A stretch of 28,012 nt of DNA from DASPJR01 sp035628505 (GTDB lineage Bacteria > Planctomycetota > SZUA-567 > H5-PLA8), in NCBI GenBank assembly GCA_035628505.1, contig DASPJR010000084.1:1-28012 (forward strand). Direction: 5' to 3'. The notes under the pieces were generated by a model. That model was not told the origin of the DNA. It saw only the letters and a program-made list of their open reading frames with translations, and did not search any database. The position numbers and the translations under genes were made by a program. Positions 7,889-15,646 of this stretch are shown in pieces (positions within the stretch are counted from its first letter, which is position 1; each line of letters begins with the position of its first letter).

Positions 7889-7917
7889 ATTATAGTCCAG
7901 CCAGAAGCTTTGACCAA
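7889..7917 (-). promoter_or_regulatory. Sigma-70 promoter, predicted leaderless start of the MASE1 kinase
   Basis: On the - strand -35 TTGGTC (7912-7917) and a perfect -10 TATAAT (7889-7894) are 17 bp apart. Seven nt separate the -10 box from the A of ATG 7881, so transcription would begin at or next to the start codon. No Shine-Dalgarno sequence is present. Confidence 0.65.
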
Positions 7918-8250
7918 CGCTGGCTGTGATCATACTCCCGCTCGGAAATTGCGGAATGCGCTTATTGCAGCTTAATTCGAGCTTGAGGCTACGGTGAAAA
8001 AAAAGATGGTGGGCGATACTGGATTTTCATTTCGACCTTTTCGTTACGTGACCAGCAAGCACGGCAGTTTTAAGTCTGAAGCTGAACAGCGCATAACAGA
8101 TGCAGCGTGGCTTTTATGTCCTTATTTTCTTTATATGTCTAAATATGTGCATTCATCTTCTCGTCTGGGAAACTTGAAGGAAAGATGGTAATTTGGGATC
8201 AGCGGGTTAGCTCTTATTCGTCTCTTAGACCACTTCAACTGGGAGGCCGT
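7918..8250. other. Divergent intergenic region between two kinase genes
   Basis: This 333-bp stretch has no convincing gene; a 65-codon reading frame at 7994-8191 has no good ribosome binding site or recognisable features. It is AT-richer than its neighbours around 8100-8150 and must hold the promoter of the gene starting at 8251, but I see no clear -35/-10 pair or -24/-12 element. Confidence 0.5.
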
Positions 8251-10521
8251 ATGAATGTGCTGCTGGTCGAAGATGAAAAGGATACGCGCGAACTTGAACA
8301 AACCCTTATTCGTTCGCTGGGCCATAACGTCGATGCGTACGGTACCGGTGGCACGGCGCGCGCCGCATACAACGGCCAGGTTTACGATCTTGCTGTTATT
8401 GATCTGATGTTGCCTGATATCGATGGACTAGAACTCTGCCGCGTAATTCGCGGACATCCAAATGGAGTTAAGACTGCAATCCTGATTTGTAGCGCCCGTG
8501 GCGATAAGCAGGCCCTGGAACAAGGGCTCCGCGCGGGAGCCGACGATTTCCTGGCTAAGCCGTTCGATCCTGACGATTTTTTGTCGCGCGTTCGCGTGTC
8601 ACAGGAACATGCTCTTCGACGCGCTGAACGTCAATTCGCTATCGAGGCGCTACAGCAGCTGAAATCAACCACCGACAACTCCCTGGATGCCATAATCAGT
8701 AAGGATCTGGATGGTACGATCATCGCGTGGAACCCTGCTGCCGAAAGGCTGTATGGGTACTTAGCTGCAGACGCTATCGGGCGGCACATCTCGATCATCA
8801 TACCTGATGATCGCCGGCATGAAGTGGAATCGTTTTTTCAGCAGATGCGACGAGGTGAGTACCTTCATCCAGTCGAAACCGAAGGGCTTCGCAAGGACGG
8901 CTCTCGCGTACAGGTTTCGCTTACCATCTTGCCGCTTAAGGATGGGACCGGCAAGGTCGTAGGTGGAACCATCAGCGGACGTGATCTCTCGCAGCAAAAA
9001 GCGATGGAAGCGGCCTTAGTCCAGTCCGAAAAGCGCTTTGCACGTATCCTCGATTCAAATCTGATTCCCATGCTTTATTGGACGATCGACGGAACAATCT
9101 CCGATGCGAATGATGCCTTCCTGCAGCTTATTCAGTATTCGCGGGAGGAGCTTAATTCCGGAGCGGTGCGGTGGAATACAATTACTCCGCCCGAGTATCT
9201 GGTCCATGACGAACGTTCAATCGAGCAGATCCGGCAAACGGGCATCTGCGATCCCTTCGAAAAAGAATACATTCGCAAAAACGGCACTCGCATCCCGGTG
9301 TTGATTGGCGCGGTCGGGTTCGAACCTGACCGGGATAAGGGTGTCGCCTTTGTCGTGGACCTATCCAGCCGTAAAGCACTCGAGGAACAACTCCGTCAGG
9401 CACAGAAGATGGAAGCGATCGGTCGACTGGCAGGAGGGATCGCACACGACTTCAACAATCTTCTGACGCTGATACTCGGCCGTAGCGAAAGGCTGTTGAG
9501 CCGCGTGAATCCCGAGGCGGCTCGCGATGTTAAACTCATCCGTTCCACAGCTGAGCGCGCCGCTGGTTTAACGCGACAATTGTTGCAATTCAGCCGCCAG
9601 CAGGTTTTACAGCCTAAAGTAATTGGACTCGCTGCGCTGCTGTCAGAAATGGCCGAGATGCTTCGTCGGATGATCGGAGAAGATATCGAACTGAGCATTC
9701 GCACAAGCGGAAGTCGCAGCATTTACGCGGATCCCTCCCAAGTCCAACAAGTCATTCTCAATCTAGTGGTTAACGCGCGCGATGCGATGCCGAATGGAGG
9801 AAAGCTCTTAATCGAAACTGCGGACGTCGACCTCGGTGGTGACTACGTTCGCACTCATATTGGTGTTGCAGCCGGCGCCTATGTCATGATTGCGGTCGCA
9901 GACTCGGGCGAGGGGATGACGCCTGAGGTGAAGCAGCGATTATTCGAGCCGTTTTTTACTACCAAGGAGCAGGGCAAAGGCACTGGTCTGGGGTTGTCTA
10001 CAGTCTATGGAATTGTCCGGCAGAGCGGCGGAAATATCTGGGTTTACAGTGAACTAGGAATTGGAACAACGTTCAAAGTCTACTTTCCGGCAACGCAATC
10101 AACTATCTCGAACGCGACCCCGACCGTTGCTCCAACTCAAACAATTTTGCCTAGTGAGACCATCCTGGTGGTGGAGGATGAGCGCGAGATCGGCGAGTTG
10201 ATCAAAGACGTACTGTGCGAGCACGGTTATCGAGTGCTGATGGCGACTAACGCGGAGGAAGCGTTGCAACTAGATCATGAGGAGGAGAAAGAAATTCACC
10301 TCCTGTTAACGGACGTGGTAATGCCGCGAATTAACGGAAAACGGTTGGCAGAAAAGATGAAAAAACGCAGGCCACAGATTAAGGTTCTGTTTATGTCGGG
10401 GTACACTGCCGAGGCAATAGTGCATCAGGGCGTGCTGGATCCAGAAATAAATTTTATTGAAAAGCCGTTCTCTCCGAAAACGTTGCTGGAAAAAATTCAT
10501 CAGCTTCTGACCGATGGCTAA
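8251..10521 (+). CDS. Hybrid histidine kinase: REC-PAS-PAS-HisKA-HATPase-REC
   Basis: The start ATG 8251 follows GGGAGG at 8241-8246; an upstream in-frame ATG at 8185 is not preceded by a ribosome binding site and adds residues before the receiver. The 756-residue soluble protein begins with a complete receiver (acidic pair at 7-8, Asp51, Lys103). Two PAS domains follow (about 137-255 and 258-375). The dimerisation domain carries His399 in GGIAHDFNN, and the ATPase has NLVVNARDAMPNGG (504) and GKGTGLGLSTVYG (575). A second receiver (about 635-755) has Asp688 and Lys738. The AHDFNN box is typical of kinases that pair with NtrC-type regulators. No transmembrane segment is present, so signals are cytoplasmic or come by phosphotransfer to the N-terminal receiver. 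It shares its core with the kinases at 10822 and 15647. Confidence 0.94.
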   Translation: MNVLLVEDEKDTRELEQTLIRSLGHNVDAYGTGGTARAAYNGQVYDLAVIDLMLPDIDGLELCRVIRGHPNGVKTAILICSARGDKQALEQGLRAGADDFLAKPFDPDDFLSRVRVSQEHALRRAERQFAIEALQQLKSTTDNSLDAIISKDLDGTIIAWNPAAERLYGYLAADAIGRHISIIIPDDRRHEVESFFQQMRRGEYLHPVETEGLRKDGSRVQVSLTILPLKDGTGKVVGGTISGRDLSQQKAMEAALVQSEKRFARILDSNLIPMLYWTIDGTISDANDAFLQLIQYSREELNSGAVRWNTITPPEYLVHDERSIEQIRQTGICDPFEKEYIRKNGTRIPVLIGAVGFEPDRDKGVAFVVDLSSRKALEEQLRQAQKMEAIGRLAGGIAHDFNNLLTLILGRSERLLSRVNPEAARDVKLIRSTAERAAGLTRQLLQFSRQQVLQPKVIGLAALLSEMAEMLRRMIGEDIELSIRTSGSRSIYADPSQVQQVILNLVVNARDAMPNGGKLLIETADVDLGGDYVRTHIGVAAGAYVMIAVADSGEGMTPEVKQRLFEPFFTTKEQGKGTGLGLSTVYGIVRQSGGNIWVYSELGIGTTFKVYFPATQSTISNATPTVAPTQTILPSETILVVEDEREIGELIKDVLCEHGYRVLMATNAEEALQLDHEEEKEIHLLLTDVVMPRINGKRLAEKMKKRRPQIKVLFMSGYTAEAIVHQGVLDPEINFIEKPFSPKTLLEKIHQLLTDG

Positions 10522-10821
10522 AAGGCCTGATTCGTCAACAAAGATCGTTCATTTGGGATTCAACAAAACCATGTTGAGCTCAACAGCCAGGCAACCGGCG
10601 CACCTAACCGGACCCATGTGCTGTCTGTGTTCAAAATGTCCAGAATTGCCGATCAATTAAACTTGAAACGACCACGAAGAGTGTATAAAGGCAGCGATGG
10701 AAGTCGTTGCCATATAATGCATAAAAAAGCTTCAACCGCCAGTACATCGTGATTTTAGATCTTCGAGCTCAGGTCCCAAGTCTGCTTCTCGACCGGACCC
10801 CTGGGGTATTGAACTTTGGAC
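10522..10821. other. Intergenic region upstream of the four-PAS kinase
   Basis: No gene is visible in these 300 bp. A TATAAT hexamer at 10713-10718 lacks a good -35, and TTGAAA/TATAAA around 10672-10698 has a short 15-bp spacer, so any promoter here is weak or activator-dependent. A 14-mer at 10639-10652 matches 22249-22262 at 13 of 14 positions. Confidence 0.4.
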
Positions 10822-13701
10822 ATGCCCGATAAAAATACCCGATTATTTGACCCTCGCTCAACCGACCAGAGCATGGACGATCTCATCCGCAGGCTGGCTG
10901 AGGCGGAAGGTACCATCAAGGCCCTCATTTCGGGCCAGGTGGACACGGTCGTCGATTCAACAGGCAACACGCATATTCTGCTTCGCCAGGCCCAGGACGC
11001 ATTGCTGCAGAGCGAGCAGAAATTCCAGACACTGACCGAATCAATGCCGCAACTGGCCTGGATGTGCACACCAGACGGGGGCTACATTTATTTTAATCAG
11101 AGGTGGGCCGACTATACCGGGCTGACCCTTAATGAGAGTTACGGCCCCGGCTGGAGTAAGCCTTACCATCCCGACGATCAGCAGCGCGCAAAGGATGCCT
11201 GGAAACACGCGACCCGGACCGGCGAGCCGTTCGAAATCGAAAGCCGCCTGCGCGGAGCGGACGGAAATTACCGCTGGTTTCTGATCCGGGCACTTCCCTT
11301 CCGGGATTCCGGCGGAACGATTCTCAAGTGGCTCGGCACCTGCACAGACATCGAACAGCACAAGCGCTCGGAAGAAAAAATCCGGCGTCTGGCGTCGATC
11401 GTGGAGAGTTCGCAGGACGCGATCATCAGTAAGTCGTTGACCGGCGTCATCCTCACCTGGAACCGCGGCGCCGAAGAGATTTATGGCTACAGCGCAGCCG
11501 AGATGATCGGCAAGTCGAGCATGATTCTCTATTCAAAAGACAGCCCGCAAGAACTAACGCGGGTTCTGGAGAGCTCTGTCGCACAGAAGATCGTTAACCG
11601 CTACGAGTCGGTTCACGTCAGGAAAGACGGCAGCAGGATCGTGGTTTCGGTGACGGTCTCCCCGGTTCATGACTCCTCGGGTGAGGTGGTAGCGCTGTCT
11701 GTGATCTCCCGTGACATTACTGAACGCAGGAAATCTGACGAGGCCTTGCGGAAGAGCGAACTTGAGCAGCGCGCGATTGCCGAAAAGCTCGAAAAAGAGA
11801 GAGCCCGATTAGACGACGCGCAGGCTGTCGCGAAGGTGGGCAGTTGGGAAAATGAACTGGCGACCGGACATCTGACCTGGTCCCGCGAGACGTATCGGAT
11901 TTTCGAACGCGATCCTGAAAGCTTTATTCCGACACAGCAGAATTTCTTCTCCACGATGGTCCATCCCGAGGACCACGACGCGGTGAAAGAGGCTTTCTTA
12001 CAGTCATTTATTACGAACACCTGCCACGTTCTCGAACACCGAGTGTCGTTTCCAGACGGGCGCATCAAGTACGTTCAGGAACGCTGGCGCATTTTTCACG
12101 ACGTAGATGGCAGGCCTCTGCGCGCGCTTGGAACGGTGCAGGACATCACCGAACGCAAGCAGTTCGAAAACAATCTGCGCAAGAGCGAAGAACGCTTCCG
12201 CTCCCTGGCTCTGGCAACTTCCCAGATCGTTTGGTGGACCGACGCTGCAGGACACGTGACCGAAGACATGCCCAGCTGGAGAGAATACACAGGCATGAGC
12301 CTGGAGCAGATACTTCAGGACGGATGGTCCAACTCGCTGCATCCCGATGACCGTGCCCGCGTGCTCGCGCACTGGAATCTCTGCGTCGCGAACAAGTCAC
12401 TCTACGAGATAGATTATCGTATCAGGCGAGCAGACGGCGTTTACCGGCTTTTCTCGGTTCGGGGAATTCCCGTCATCGAAGAGAACCAGATTCGCGAATG
12501 GATTGGAACTTGCACGGATATCACGAAGCGCGCTGAGCTTGAAGAGCAGCTGCGGCAGTCGCATAAAATGGACGCAATCGGAAGGCTTGCCGGAGGCGTC
12601 GCGCACGACTTCAATAATGTACTCACGGTTATTCTTGGCCGCGCTGAACTGCTGCAGAGCAGGACGGATATTCCCGAACAGGCGCGCAAATCTATTCTTC
12701 TGATCCAGGAGACGGCCAACCGCGCGGCAAAGCTGACGCGGCAACTGCTGCAGTTCAGCCGGCAGCAGGTCCTCCAGCCCAAGATCATCGATTTCAACGC
12801 CCTGCTTTGTGACATGCAGGAGATGCTGAGGCGCCTGATCAGTGAAGACATTGAACTTTCACTCAAGCTCGAAAAGCACCTCTGGCACATCAACATTGAT
12901 CCCAGCCAGGTGGAGCAGGTCGTGATGAACCTCGTCATCAATGCGCGGGACGCCATGCCGAACGGCGGCCGCATCAACCTCGAAACTTCGAACATTGAAA
13001 TTACTGATGCGTATATCAAAGACCATGTTCAGATCGCTCCCGGTCCACACGTTATGCTAACGGTCAATGACACCGGGTGCGGTATCAGCGAGCAGGTGAA
13101 AGCACGCATTTTCGAACCGTTCTTTACCACTAAGGAACAGGGCAAAGGCACCGGGCTTGGACTTTCGACAGTTTACGGCATCGTCAAGCAGGCCGGCGGA
13201 AGCATTTTTGTTTATAGCCAAGTCGGACACGGAACGACGTTCAAGCTTTACTTTCCAGCCACACGAGAACGGCGCACTGCGAAGATTCCCCTGCAATCCC
13301 TGCAGCCAGTCGACAAGGGTGGCGGCGAAACCATCCTCATCGTTGAAGACGAAGGCGAGATTCGCGAACTGCTGCGTGAGATATTACTCGAGAAAGGCTA
13401 CAAAGTCATCGCTGCCGTCGACGGTGAGGATGCGCTGCAGCGAAGCAGCGCCTTTCCCGGCACGATCCACTTGATGCTCACCGACGTCATCATGCCTAAA
13501 ATGAGCGGCCGCGAACTGTCCGAACGCCTTGCGATTACGAGACCGAAGATGCCTGTCATTTTCATGTCGGGCTATACCGCAGACGTCATGGCCAACCGCG
13601 GCATGTTCGAGAACGGAATCAATTATCTCGAGAAGCCCTTTACACCCGTTTCGGTTCTTTCAAAAGTGCGCTCGACGCTCGCGGGCGCTACCTCCAATTG
13701 A
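10822..13701 (+). CDS. Hybrid histidine kinase: four PAS domains-HisKA-HATPase-REC
   Basis: The protein has about 959 residues from ATG 10822; a TTG at 10816 adds two residues and stands in better spacing to a GGGGT, so the exact start is uncertain. A short coiled N terminus (about 20-65) leads into four PAS/PAC domains (about 66-182, 190-305, 333-448, 455-572). The PAC ends are marked by GTCTDIE, SRDITERR, VQDITERK and GTCTDIT. The kinase core has His about 595 (GGVAHDFNN), NLVINARDAMPNGG and GKGTGLGLSTVYG; the receiver has phosphoacceptor Asp about 888 (MLTDVIMP) and Lys in YLEKPF. It has no membrane segment. Redundant PAS modules suggest several cytoplasmic inputs, perhaps redox or small ligands. 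It is a paralogue of the kinases at 8251 and 15647 and is convergent with the sigma-54 regulator. Confidence 0.94.
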   Translation: MPDKNTRLFDPRSTDQSMDDLIRRLAEAEGTIKALISGQVDTVVDSTGNTHILLRQAQDALLQSEQKFQTLTESMPQLAWMCTPDGGYIYFNQRWADYTGLTLNESYGPGWSKPYHPDDQQRAKDAWKHATRTGEPFEIESRLRGADGNYRWFLIRALPFRDSGGTILKWLGTCTDIEQHKRSEEKIRRLASIVESSQDAIISKSLTGVILTWNRGAEEIYGYSAAEMIGKSSMILYSKDSPQELTRVLESSVAQKIVNRYESVHVRKDGSRIVVSVTVSPVHDSSGEVVALSVISRDITERRKSDEALRKSELEQRAIAEKLEKERARLDDAQAVAKVGSWENELATGHLTWSRETYRIFERDPESFIPTQQNFFSTMVHPEDHDAVKEAFLQSFITNTCHVLEHRVSFPDGRIKYVQERWRIFHDVDGRPLRALGTVQDITERKQFENNLRKSEERFRSLALATSQIVWWTDAAGHVTEDMPSWREYTGMSLEQILQDGWSNSLHPDDRARVLAHWNLCVANKSLYEIDYRIRRADGVYRLFSVRGIPVIEENQIREWIGTCTDITKRAELEEQLRQSHKMDAIGRLAGGVAHDFNNVLTVILGRAELLQSRTDIPEQARKSILLIQETANRAAKLTRQLLQFSRQQVLQPKIIDFNALLCDMQEMLRRLISEDIELSLKLEKHLWHINIDPSQVEQVVMNLVINARDAMPNGGRINLETSNIEITDAYIKDHVQIAPGPHVMLTVNDTGCGISEQVKARIFEPFFTTKEQGKGTGLGLSTVYGIVKQAGGSIFVYSQVGHGTTFKLYFPATRERRTAKIPLQSLQPVDKGGGETILIVEDEGEIRELLREILLEKGYKVIAAVDGEDALQRSSAFPGTIHLMLTDVIMPKMSGRELSERLAITRPKMPVIFMSGYTADVMANRGMFENGINYLEKPFTPVSVLSKVRSTLAGATSN

Positions 13702-13749
13702 GAGTGCCTTGAATAATCAGGCGCTAACCGCGGCCCTGGTGAACGACTT

Positions 13750-15228
13750 CTACTTGGGACGCCGGATATTATAGAGTTGCATGCGCACGTATAGCGTTGC
13801 GCGGCTGAGTCCGAGTTCGCGCGCCGTTGCGGTGATACGCCAGTAATTGCGGCTTAGCGCGGCCCGGATCAGTTCGGCCTCGGCTTCCTTGATGGAATCT
13901 TTAAAACCTCTGCGCTGGATCATATCGGCCGGCTCGCTTCGTGCGGGCTCCGTCGGAATGGGTGGAGGAACCGGCGTTACGACCTGTGCAGCTTGTTGCT
14001 CAGGCATTGAATAGACGATGGCTCGGCCACTATGTACGTCTTCCGGAAGATCTTTCGGACCGATGGCGGAATCTTTGCAGAGCACCAGCGCATACTCGAT
14101 GGCATTGCGAAGCTGGCGCACGTTTCCGGGCCACGAGTAGCGTTGCAGACAGTCCAGCGCTTCAGGGCTGATCTCTACCGGGCCGCTGCCGAGTTCCTCG
14201 CGCGTCTTGTTGAAGAAGTGCAGCGCCAAAGGCTTGATGTCTTCCTGGCGCTCGCGCAGGGACGGAATCTGAATTGGGATCACATTGATGCGGTAATACA
14301 GGTCCTCGCGGAAATTCCCTGCAGCAATGGCCTTGGTCAGATCTCGGTGCGTGGCGCAAATCAGCCGGAAATCAACGCTGATCGGGGTGCTTGAGCCCAC
14401 GCGTTCAATCGTTCGGTTCTGAATTGCGCGCAGAAGCTTCACTTGAAGCGGCAGCAGCAGGTCCCCGATTTCATCCAGGAAGAGCGTGCCGCCATTGGCC
14501 TGTTCGAAGCGGCCGATATGGCGGCGATCGGCGCCCGTAAACGAGCCTTTTTCATGGCCAAACAGCTCTGATTCCATCAGGTGTTCAGGCAGTGCGCCGC
14601 AATTGACTTTAATCAGCGGCGCCGCTGCGCGACGGCTGTTACTGTGGATGCAATCGGCGAGCACTTCCTTGCCGCAGCCTGACTCGCCCAGCAGCAGAAC
14701 GGAGCTGTCCGCCTGCGCCGCCGCCACGGCGCGCTCGTAAACGGATTGCATCGCAGGCGCGACGACGATTATATTCGAGCGCACTCGTCCGGTCGCTGGC
14801 CGGGGTGGCTTGGTTTTTGTCAGCACCGCAGAGGCTGCCGCCCGATGGCTCGCAACGGCTTCTCGAACCACCCGTACGAGGTGCGCTATCTCGAACGGCT
14901 TCTCGATAAAATCGAACGCTCCGGTATTTAAAGCGCTCACGGCACGGTGAACGGTCCCATGGCCCGTTACGATAATGACGTGAGGCGGCTGCGGCAGAGC
15001 CCGCGTTTTAAAGAGCAGCTCCATGCCGGTCATGCCTGGCATATTCCAGTCGGTCACCACAAGAGTGATCTTGTTAGAGCTAATGTAATCCCACGCGGCA
15101 ATTGGGCTCTGAAAAGACCTCGACGGAATTCCGGCCTGAGCCAACGCGTCGCGCTGGATGTCGAGGATATGCTGCTCGTCGTCAATCAGGACGATTTCGG
15201 TGCCACGAACATCGATACTTGCGGACAT
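13750..15228 (-). CDS. Sigma-54-dependent NtrC-family response regulator
   Basis: The start ATG 15228 follows GAGGT with 8-nt spacing; the frame extends upstream but the extra 66 residues are not receiver-like. The 492-residue activator has a receiver (about 10-125; DD at 16-17, Asp60, Lys110). Its AAA+ domain carries Walker A GESGCGKE (181-188), the sigma-54 contact loop GSFTGA (228-233, the common form is GAFTGA), Walker B GGTLFLDE (246-253) and FREDLYYRINV. A Pro-rich linker (about 405-435) leads to a Fis-type HTH (about 462-486, TATARELGLSRATLYVRM). When phosphorylated it should remodel RNA polymerase-sigma-54 at -24/-12 promoters. Nearby candidates for such promoters are at 22193-22208 and 15554-15569. 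Likely kinase partners are the AHDFNN kinases around it. Confidence 0.95.
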   Translation of the reverse strand: MSASIDVRGTEIVLIDDEQHILDIQRDALAQAGIPSRSFQSPIAAWDYISSNKITLVVTDWNMPGMTGMELLFKTRALPQPPHVIIVTGHGTVHRAVSALNTGAFDFIEKPFEIAHLVRVVREAVASHRAAASAVLTKTKPPRPATGRVRSNIIVVAPAMQSVYERAVAAAQADSSVLLLGESGCGKEVLADCIHSNSRRAAAPLIKVNCGALPEHLMESELFGHEKGSFTGADRRHIGRFEQANGGTLFLDEIGDLLLPLQVKLLRAIQNRTIERVGSSTPISVDFRLICATHRDLTKAIAAGNFREDLYYRINVIPIQIPSLRERQEDIKPLALHFFNKTREELGSGPVEISPEALDCLQRYSWPGNVRQLRNAIEYALVLCKDSAIGPKDLPEDVHSGRAIVYSMPEQQAAQVVTPVPPPIPTEPARSEPADMIQRRGFKDSIKEAEAELIRAALSRNYWRITATARELGLSRATLYVRMQLYNIRRPK

Positions 15229-15295
15229 GGAAATTACCTCGTTTCGTACGTCGTTGCACACCGCCGCCGAACCGATGCTGCCGCTGTCAGAAATG

Positions 15296-15324
15296 CTTTT
15301 ACCGTCGAGTGATCGGGTTCTCAA
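15296..15324 (-). promoter_or_regulatory. Candidate sigma-70 promoter of the sigma-54 regulator gene
   Basis: On the - strand TTGAGA (15319-15324) and TAAAAG (15296-15301) are 17 bp apart. The predicted transcript would start about 60 nt before ATG 15228. Confidence 0.4.
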
Positions 15325-15374
15325 TTCACTTAGCACCTGAAATTCTCCAGAGTTTTTAATCAGACCCCTAAGCC

Positions 15375-15414
15375 AGTGTCCAGACTTCCAGACACTCTGT
15401 TGTCTTTTCCGGAC
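15375..15414. promoter_or_regulatory. Candidate operator: AGTGTC-N10-GACACT with repeated TCCRGAC
   Basis: A perfect dyad with 6-bp arms (15375-15380 and 15391-15396) encloses two direct TCCAGAC copies (15379-15385, 15387-15393). A third copy TCCGGAC at 15408-15414 starts 21 bp after the second, two helical turns away. It sits 50 bp upstream of the regulator's own candidate promoter and about 150 bp upstream of the candidate -24/-12 element of the divergent kinase. That is where a sigma-54 enhancer site would be expected. Binding protein unknown. Confidence 0.45.
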
Positions 15415-15553
15415 AATTTGTTCCAAATAGCGCTTTCTTGTACGTGGCCACTAACAAAACAAATTAAGGGCCAATGTAGAGACTGCTTACGCAAGTTAAA
15501 GCTTTAGCTGAATAAACGCAGCATTATCTTTCAGTGAAATAAATTCATCGCCC

Positions 15554-15569
15554 GGGCTCAACATTTGCC
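15554..15569 (+). promoter_or_regulatory. Candidate sigma-54 promoter of the PAS-GAF kinase
   Basis: GGGCTC-AACAT-TTGCC keeps the invariant GG (15555-15556), the 10-bp spacer, the GC (15567-15568) and TTGC, but differs from TGGCAC-N5-TTGCW at three positions. It lies about 80 nt upstream of the kinase start. A GG-N10-GC match alone is common by chance in GC-rich DNA, so this is moderate. Confidence 0.4.
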
Positions 15570-15646
15570 AACAAGTTTTTTGAAACCTAACGGCATCGGG
15601 ATGAATGCGAACAGTTAGACAAAGGCCGCACTTAGAGGGATCGAGC

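Larger units (their letters stand above)
15229..15646. other. Divergent regulatory region between the sigma-54 regulator and the PAS-GAF kinase
   Basis: This 418-bp interval has no coding region I would accept. It holds the candidate promoter of the regulator, the TCCRGAC dyad and a candidate -24/-12 element for the kinase, each listed separately. Confidence 0.5.

Noticed and set aside
7994..8191. 65-codon frame in the divergent region
   Set aside because: No good ribosome binding site, no recognisable features, and low coding character compared with its neighbours.
12441..13019. 192-codon - strand frame inside the four-PAS kinase
   Set aside because: Ser/Arg-rich shadow of the kinase core; similar shadows occur in the paralogous kinases at the same place.
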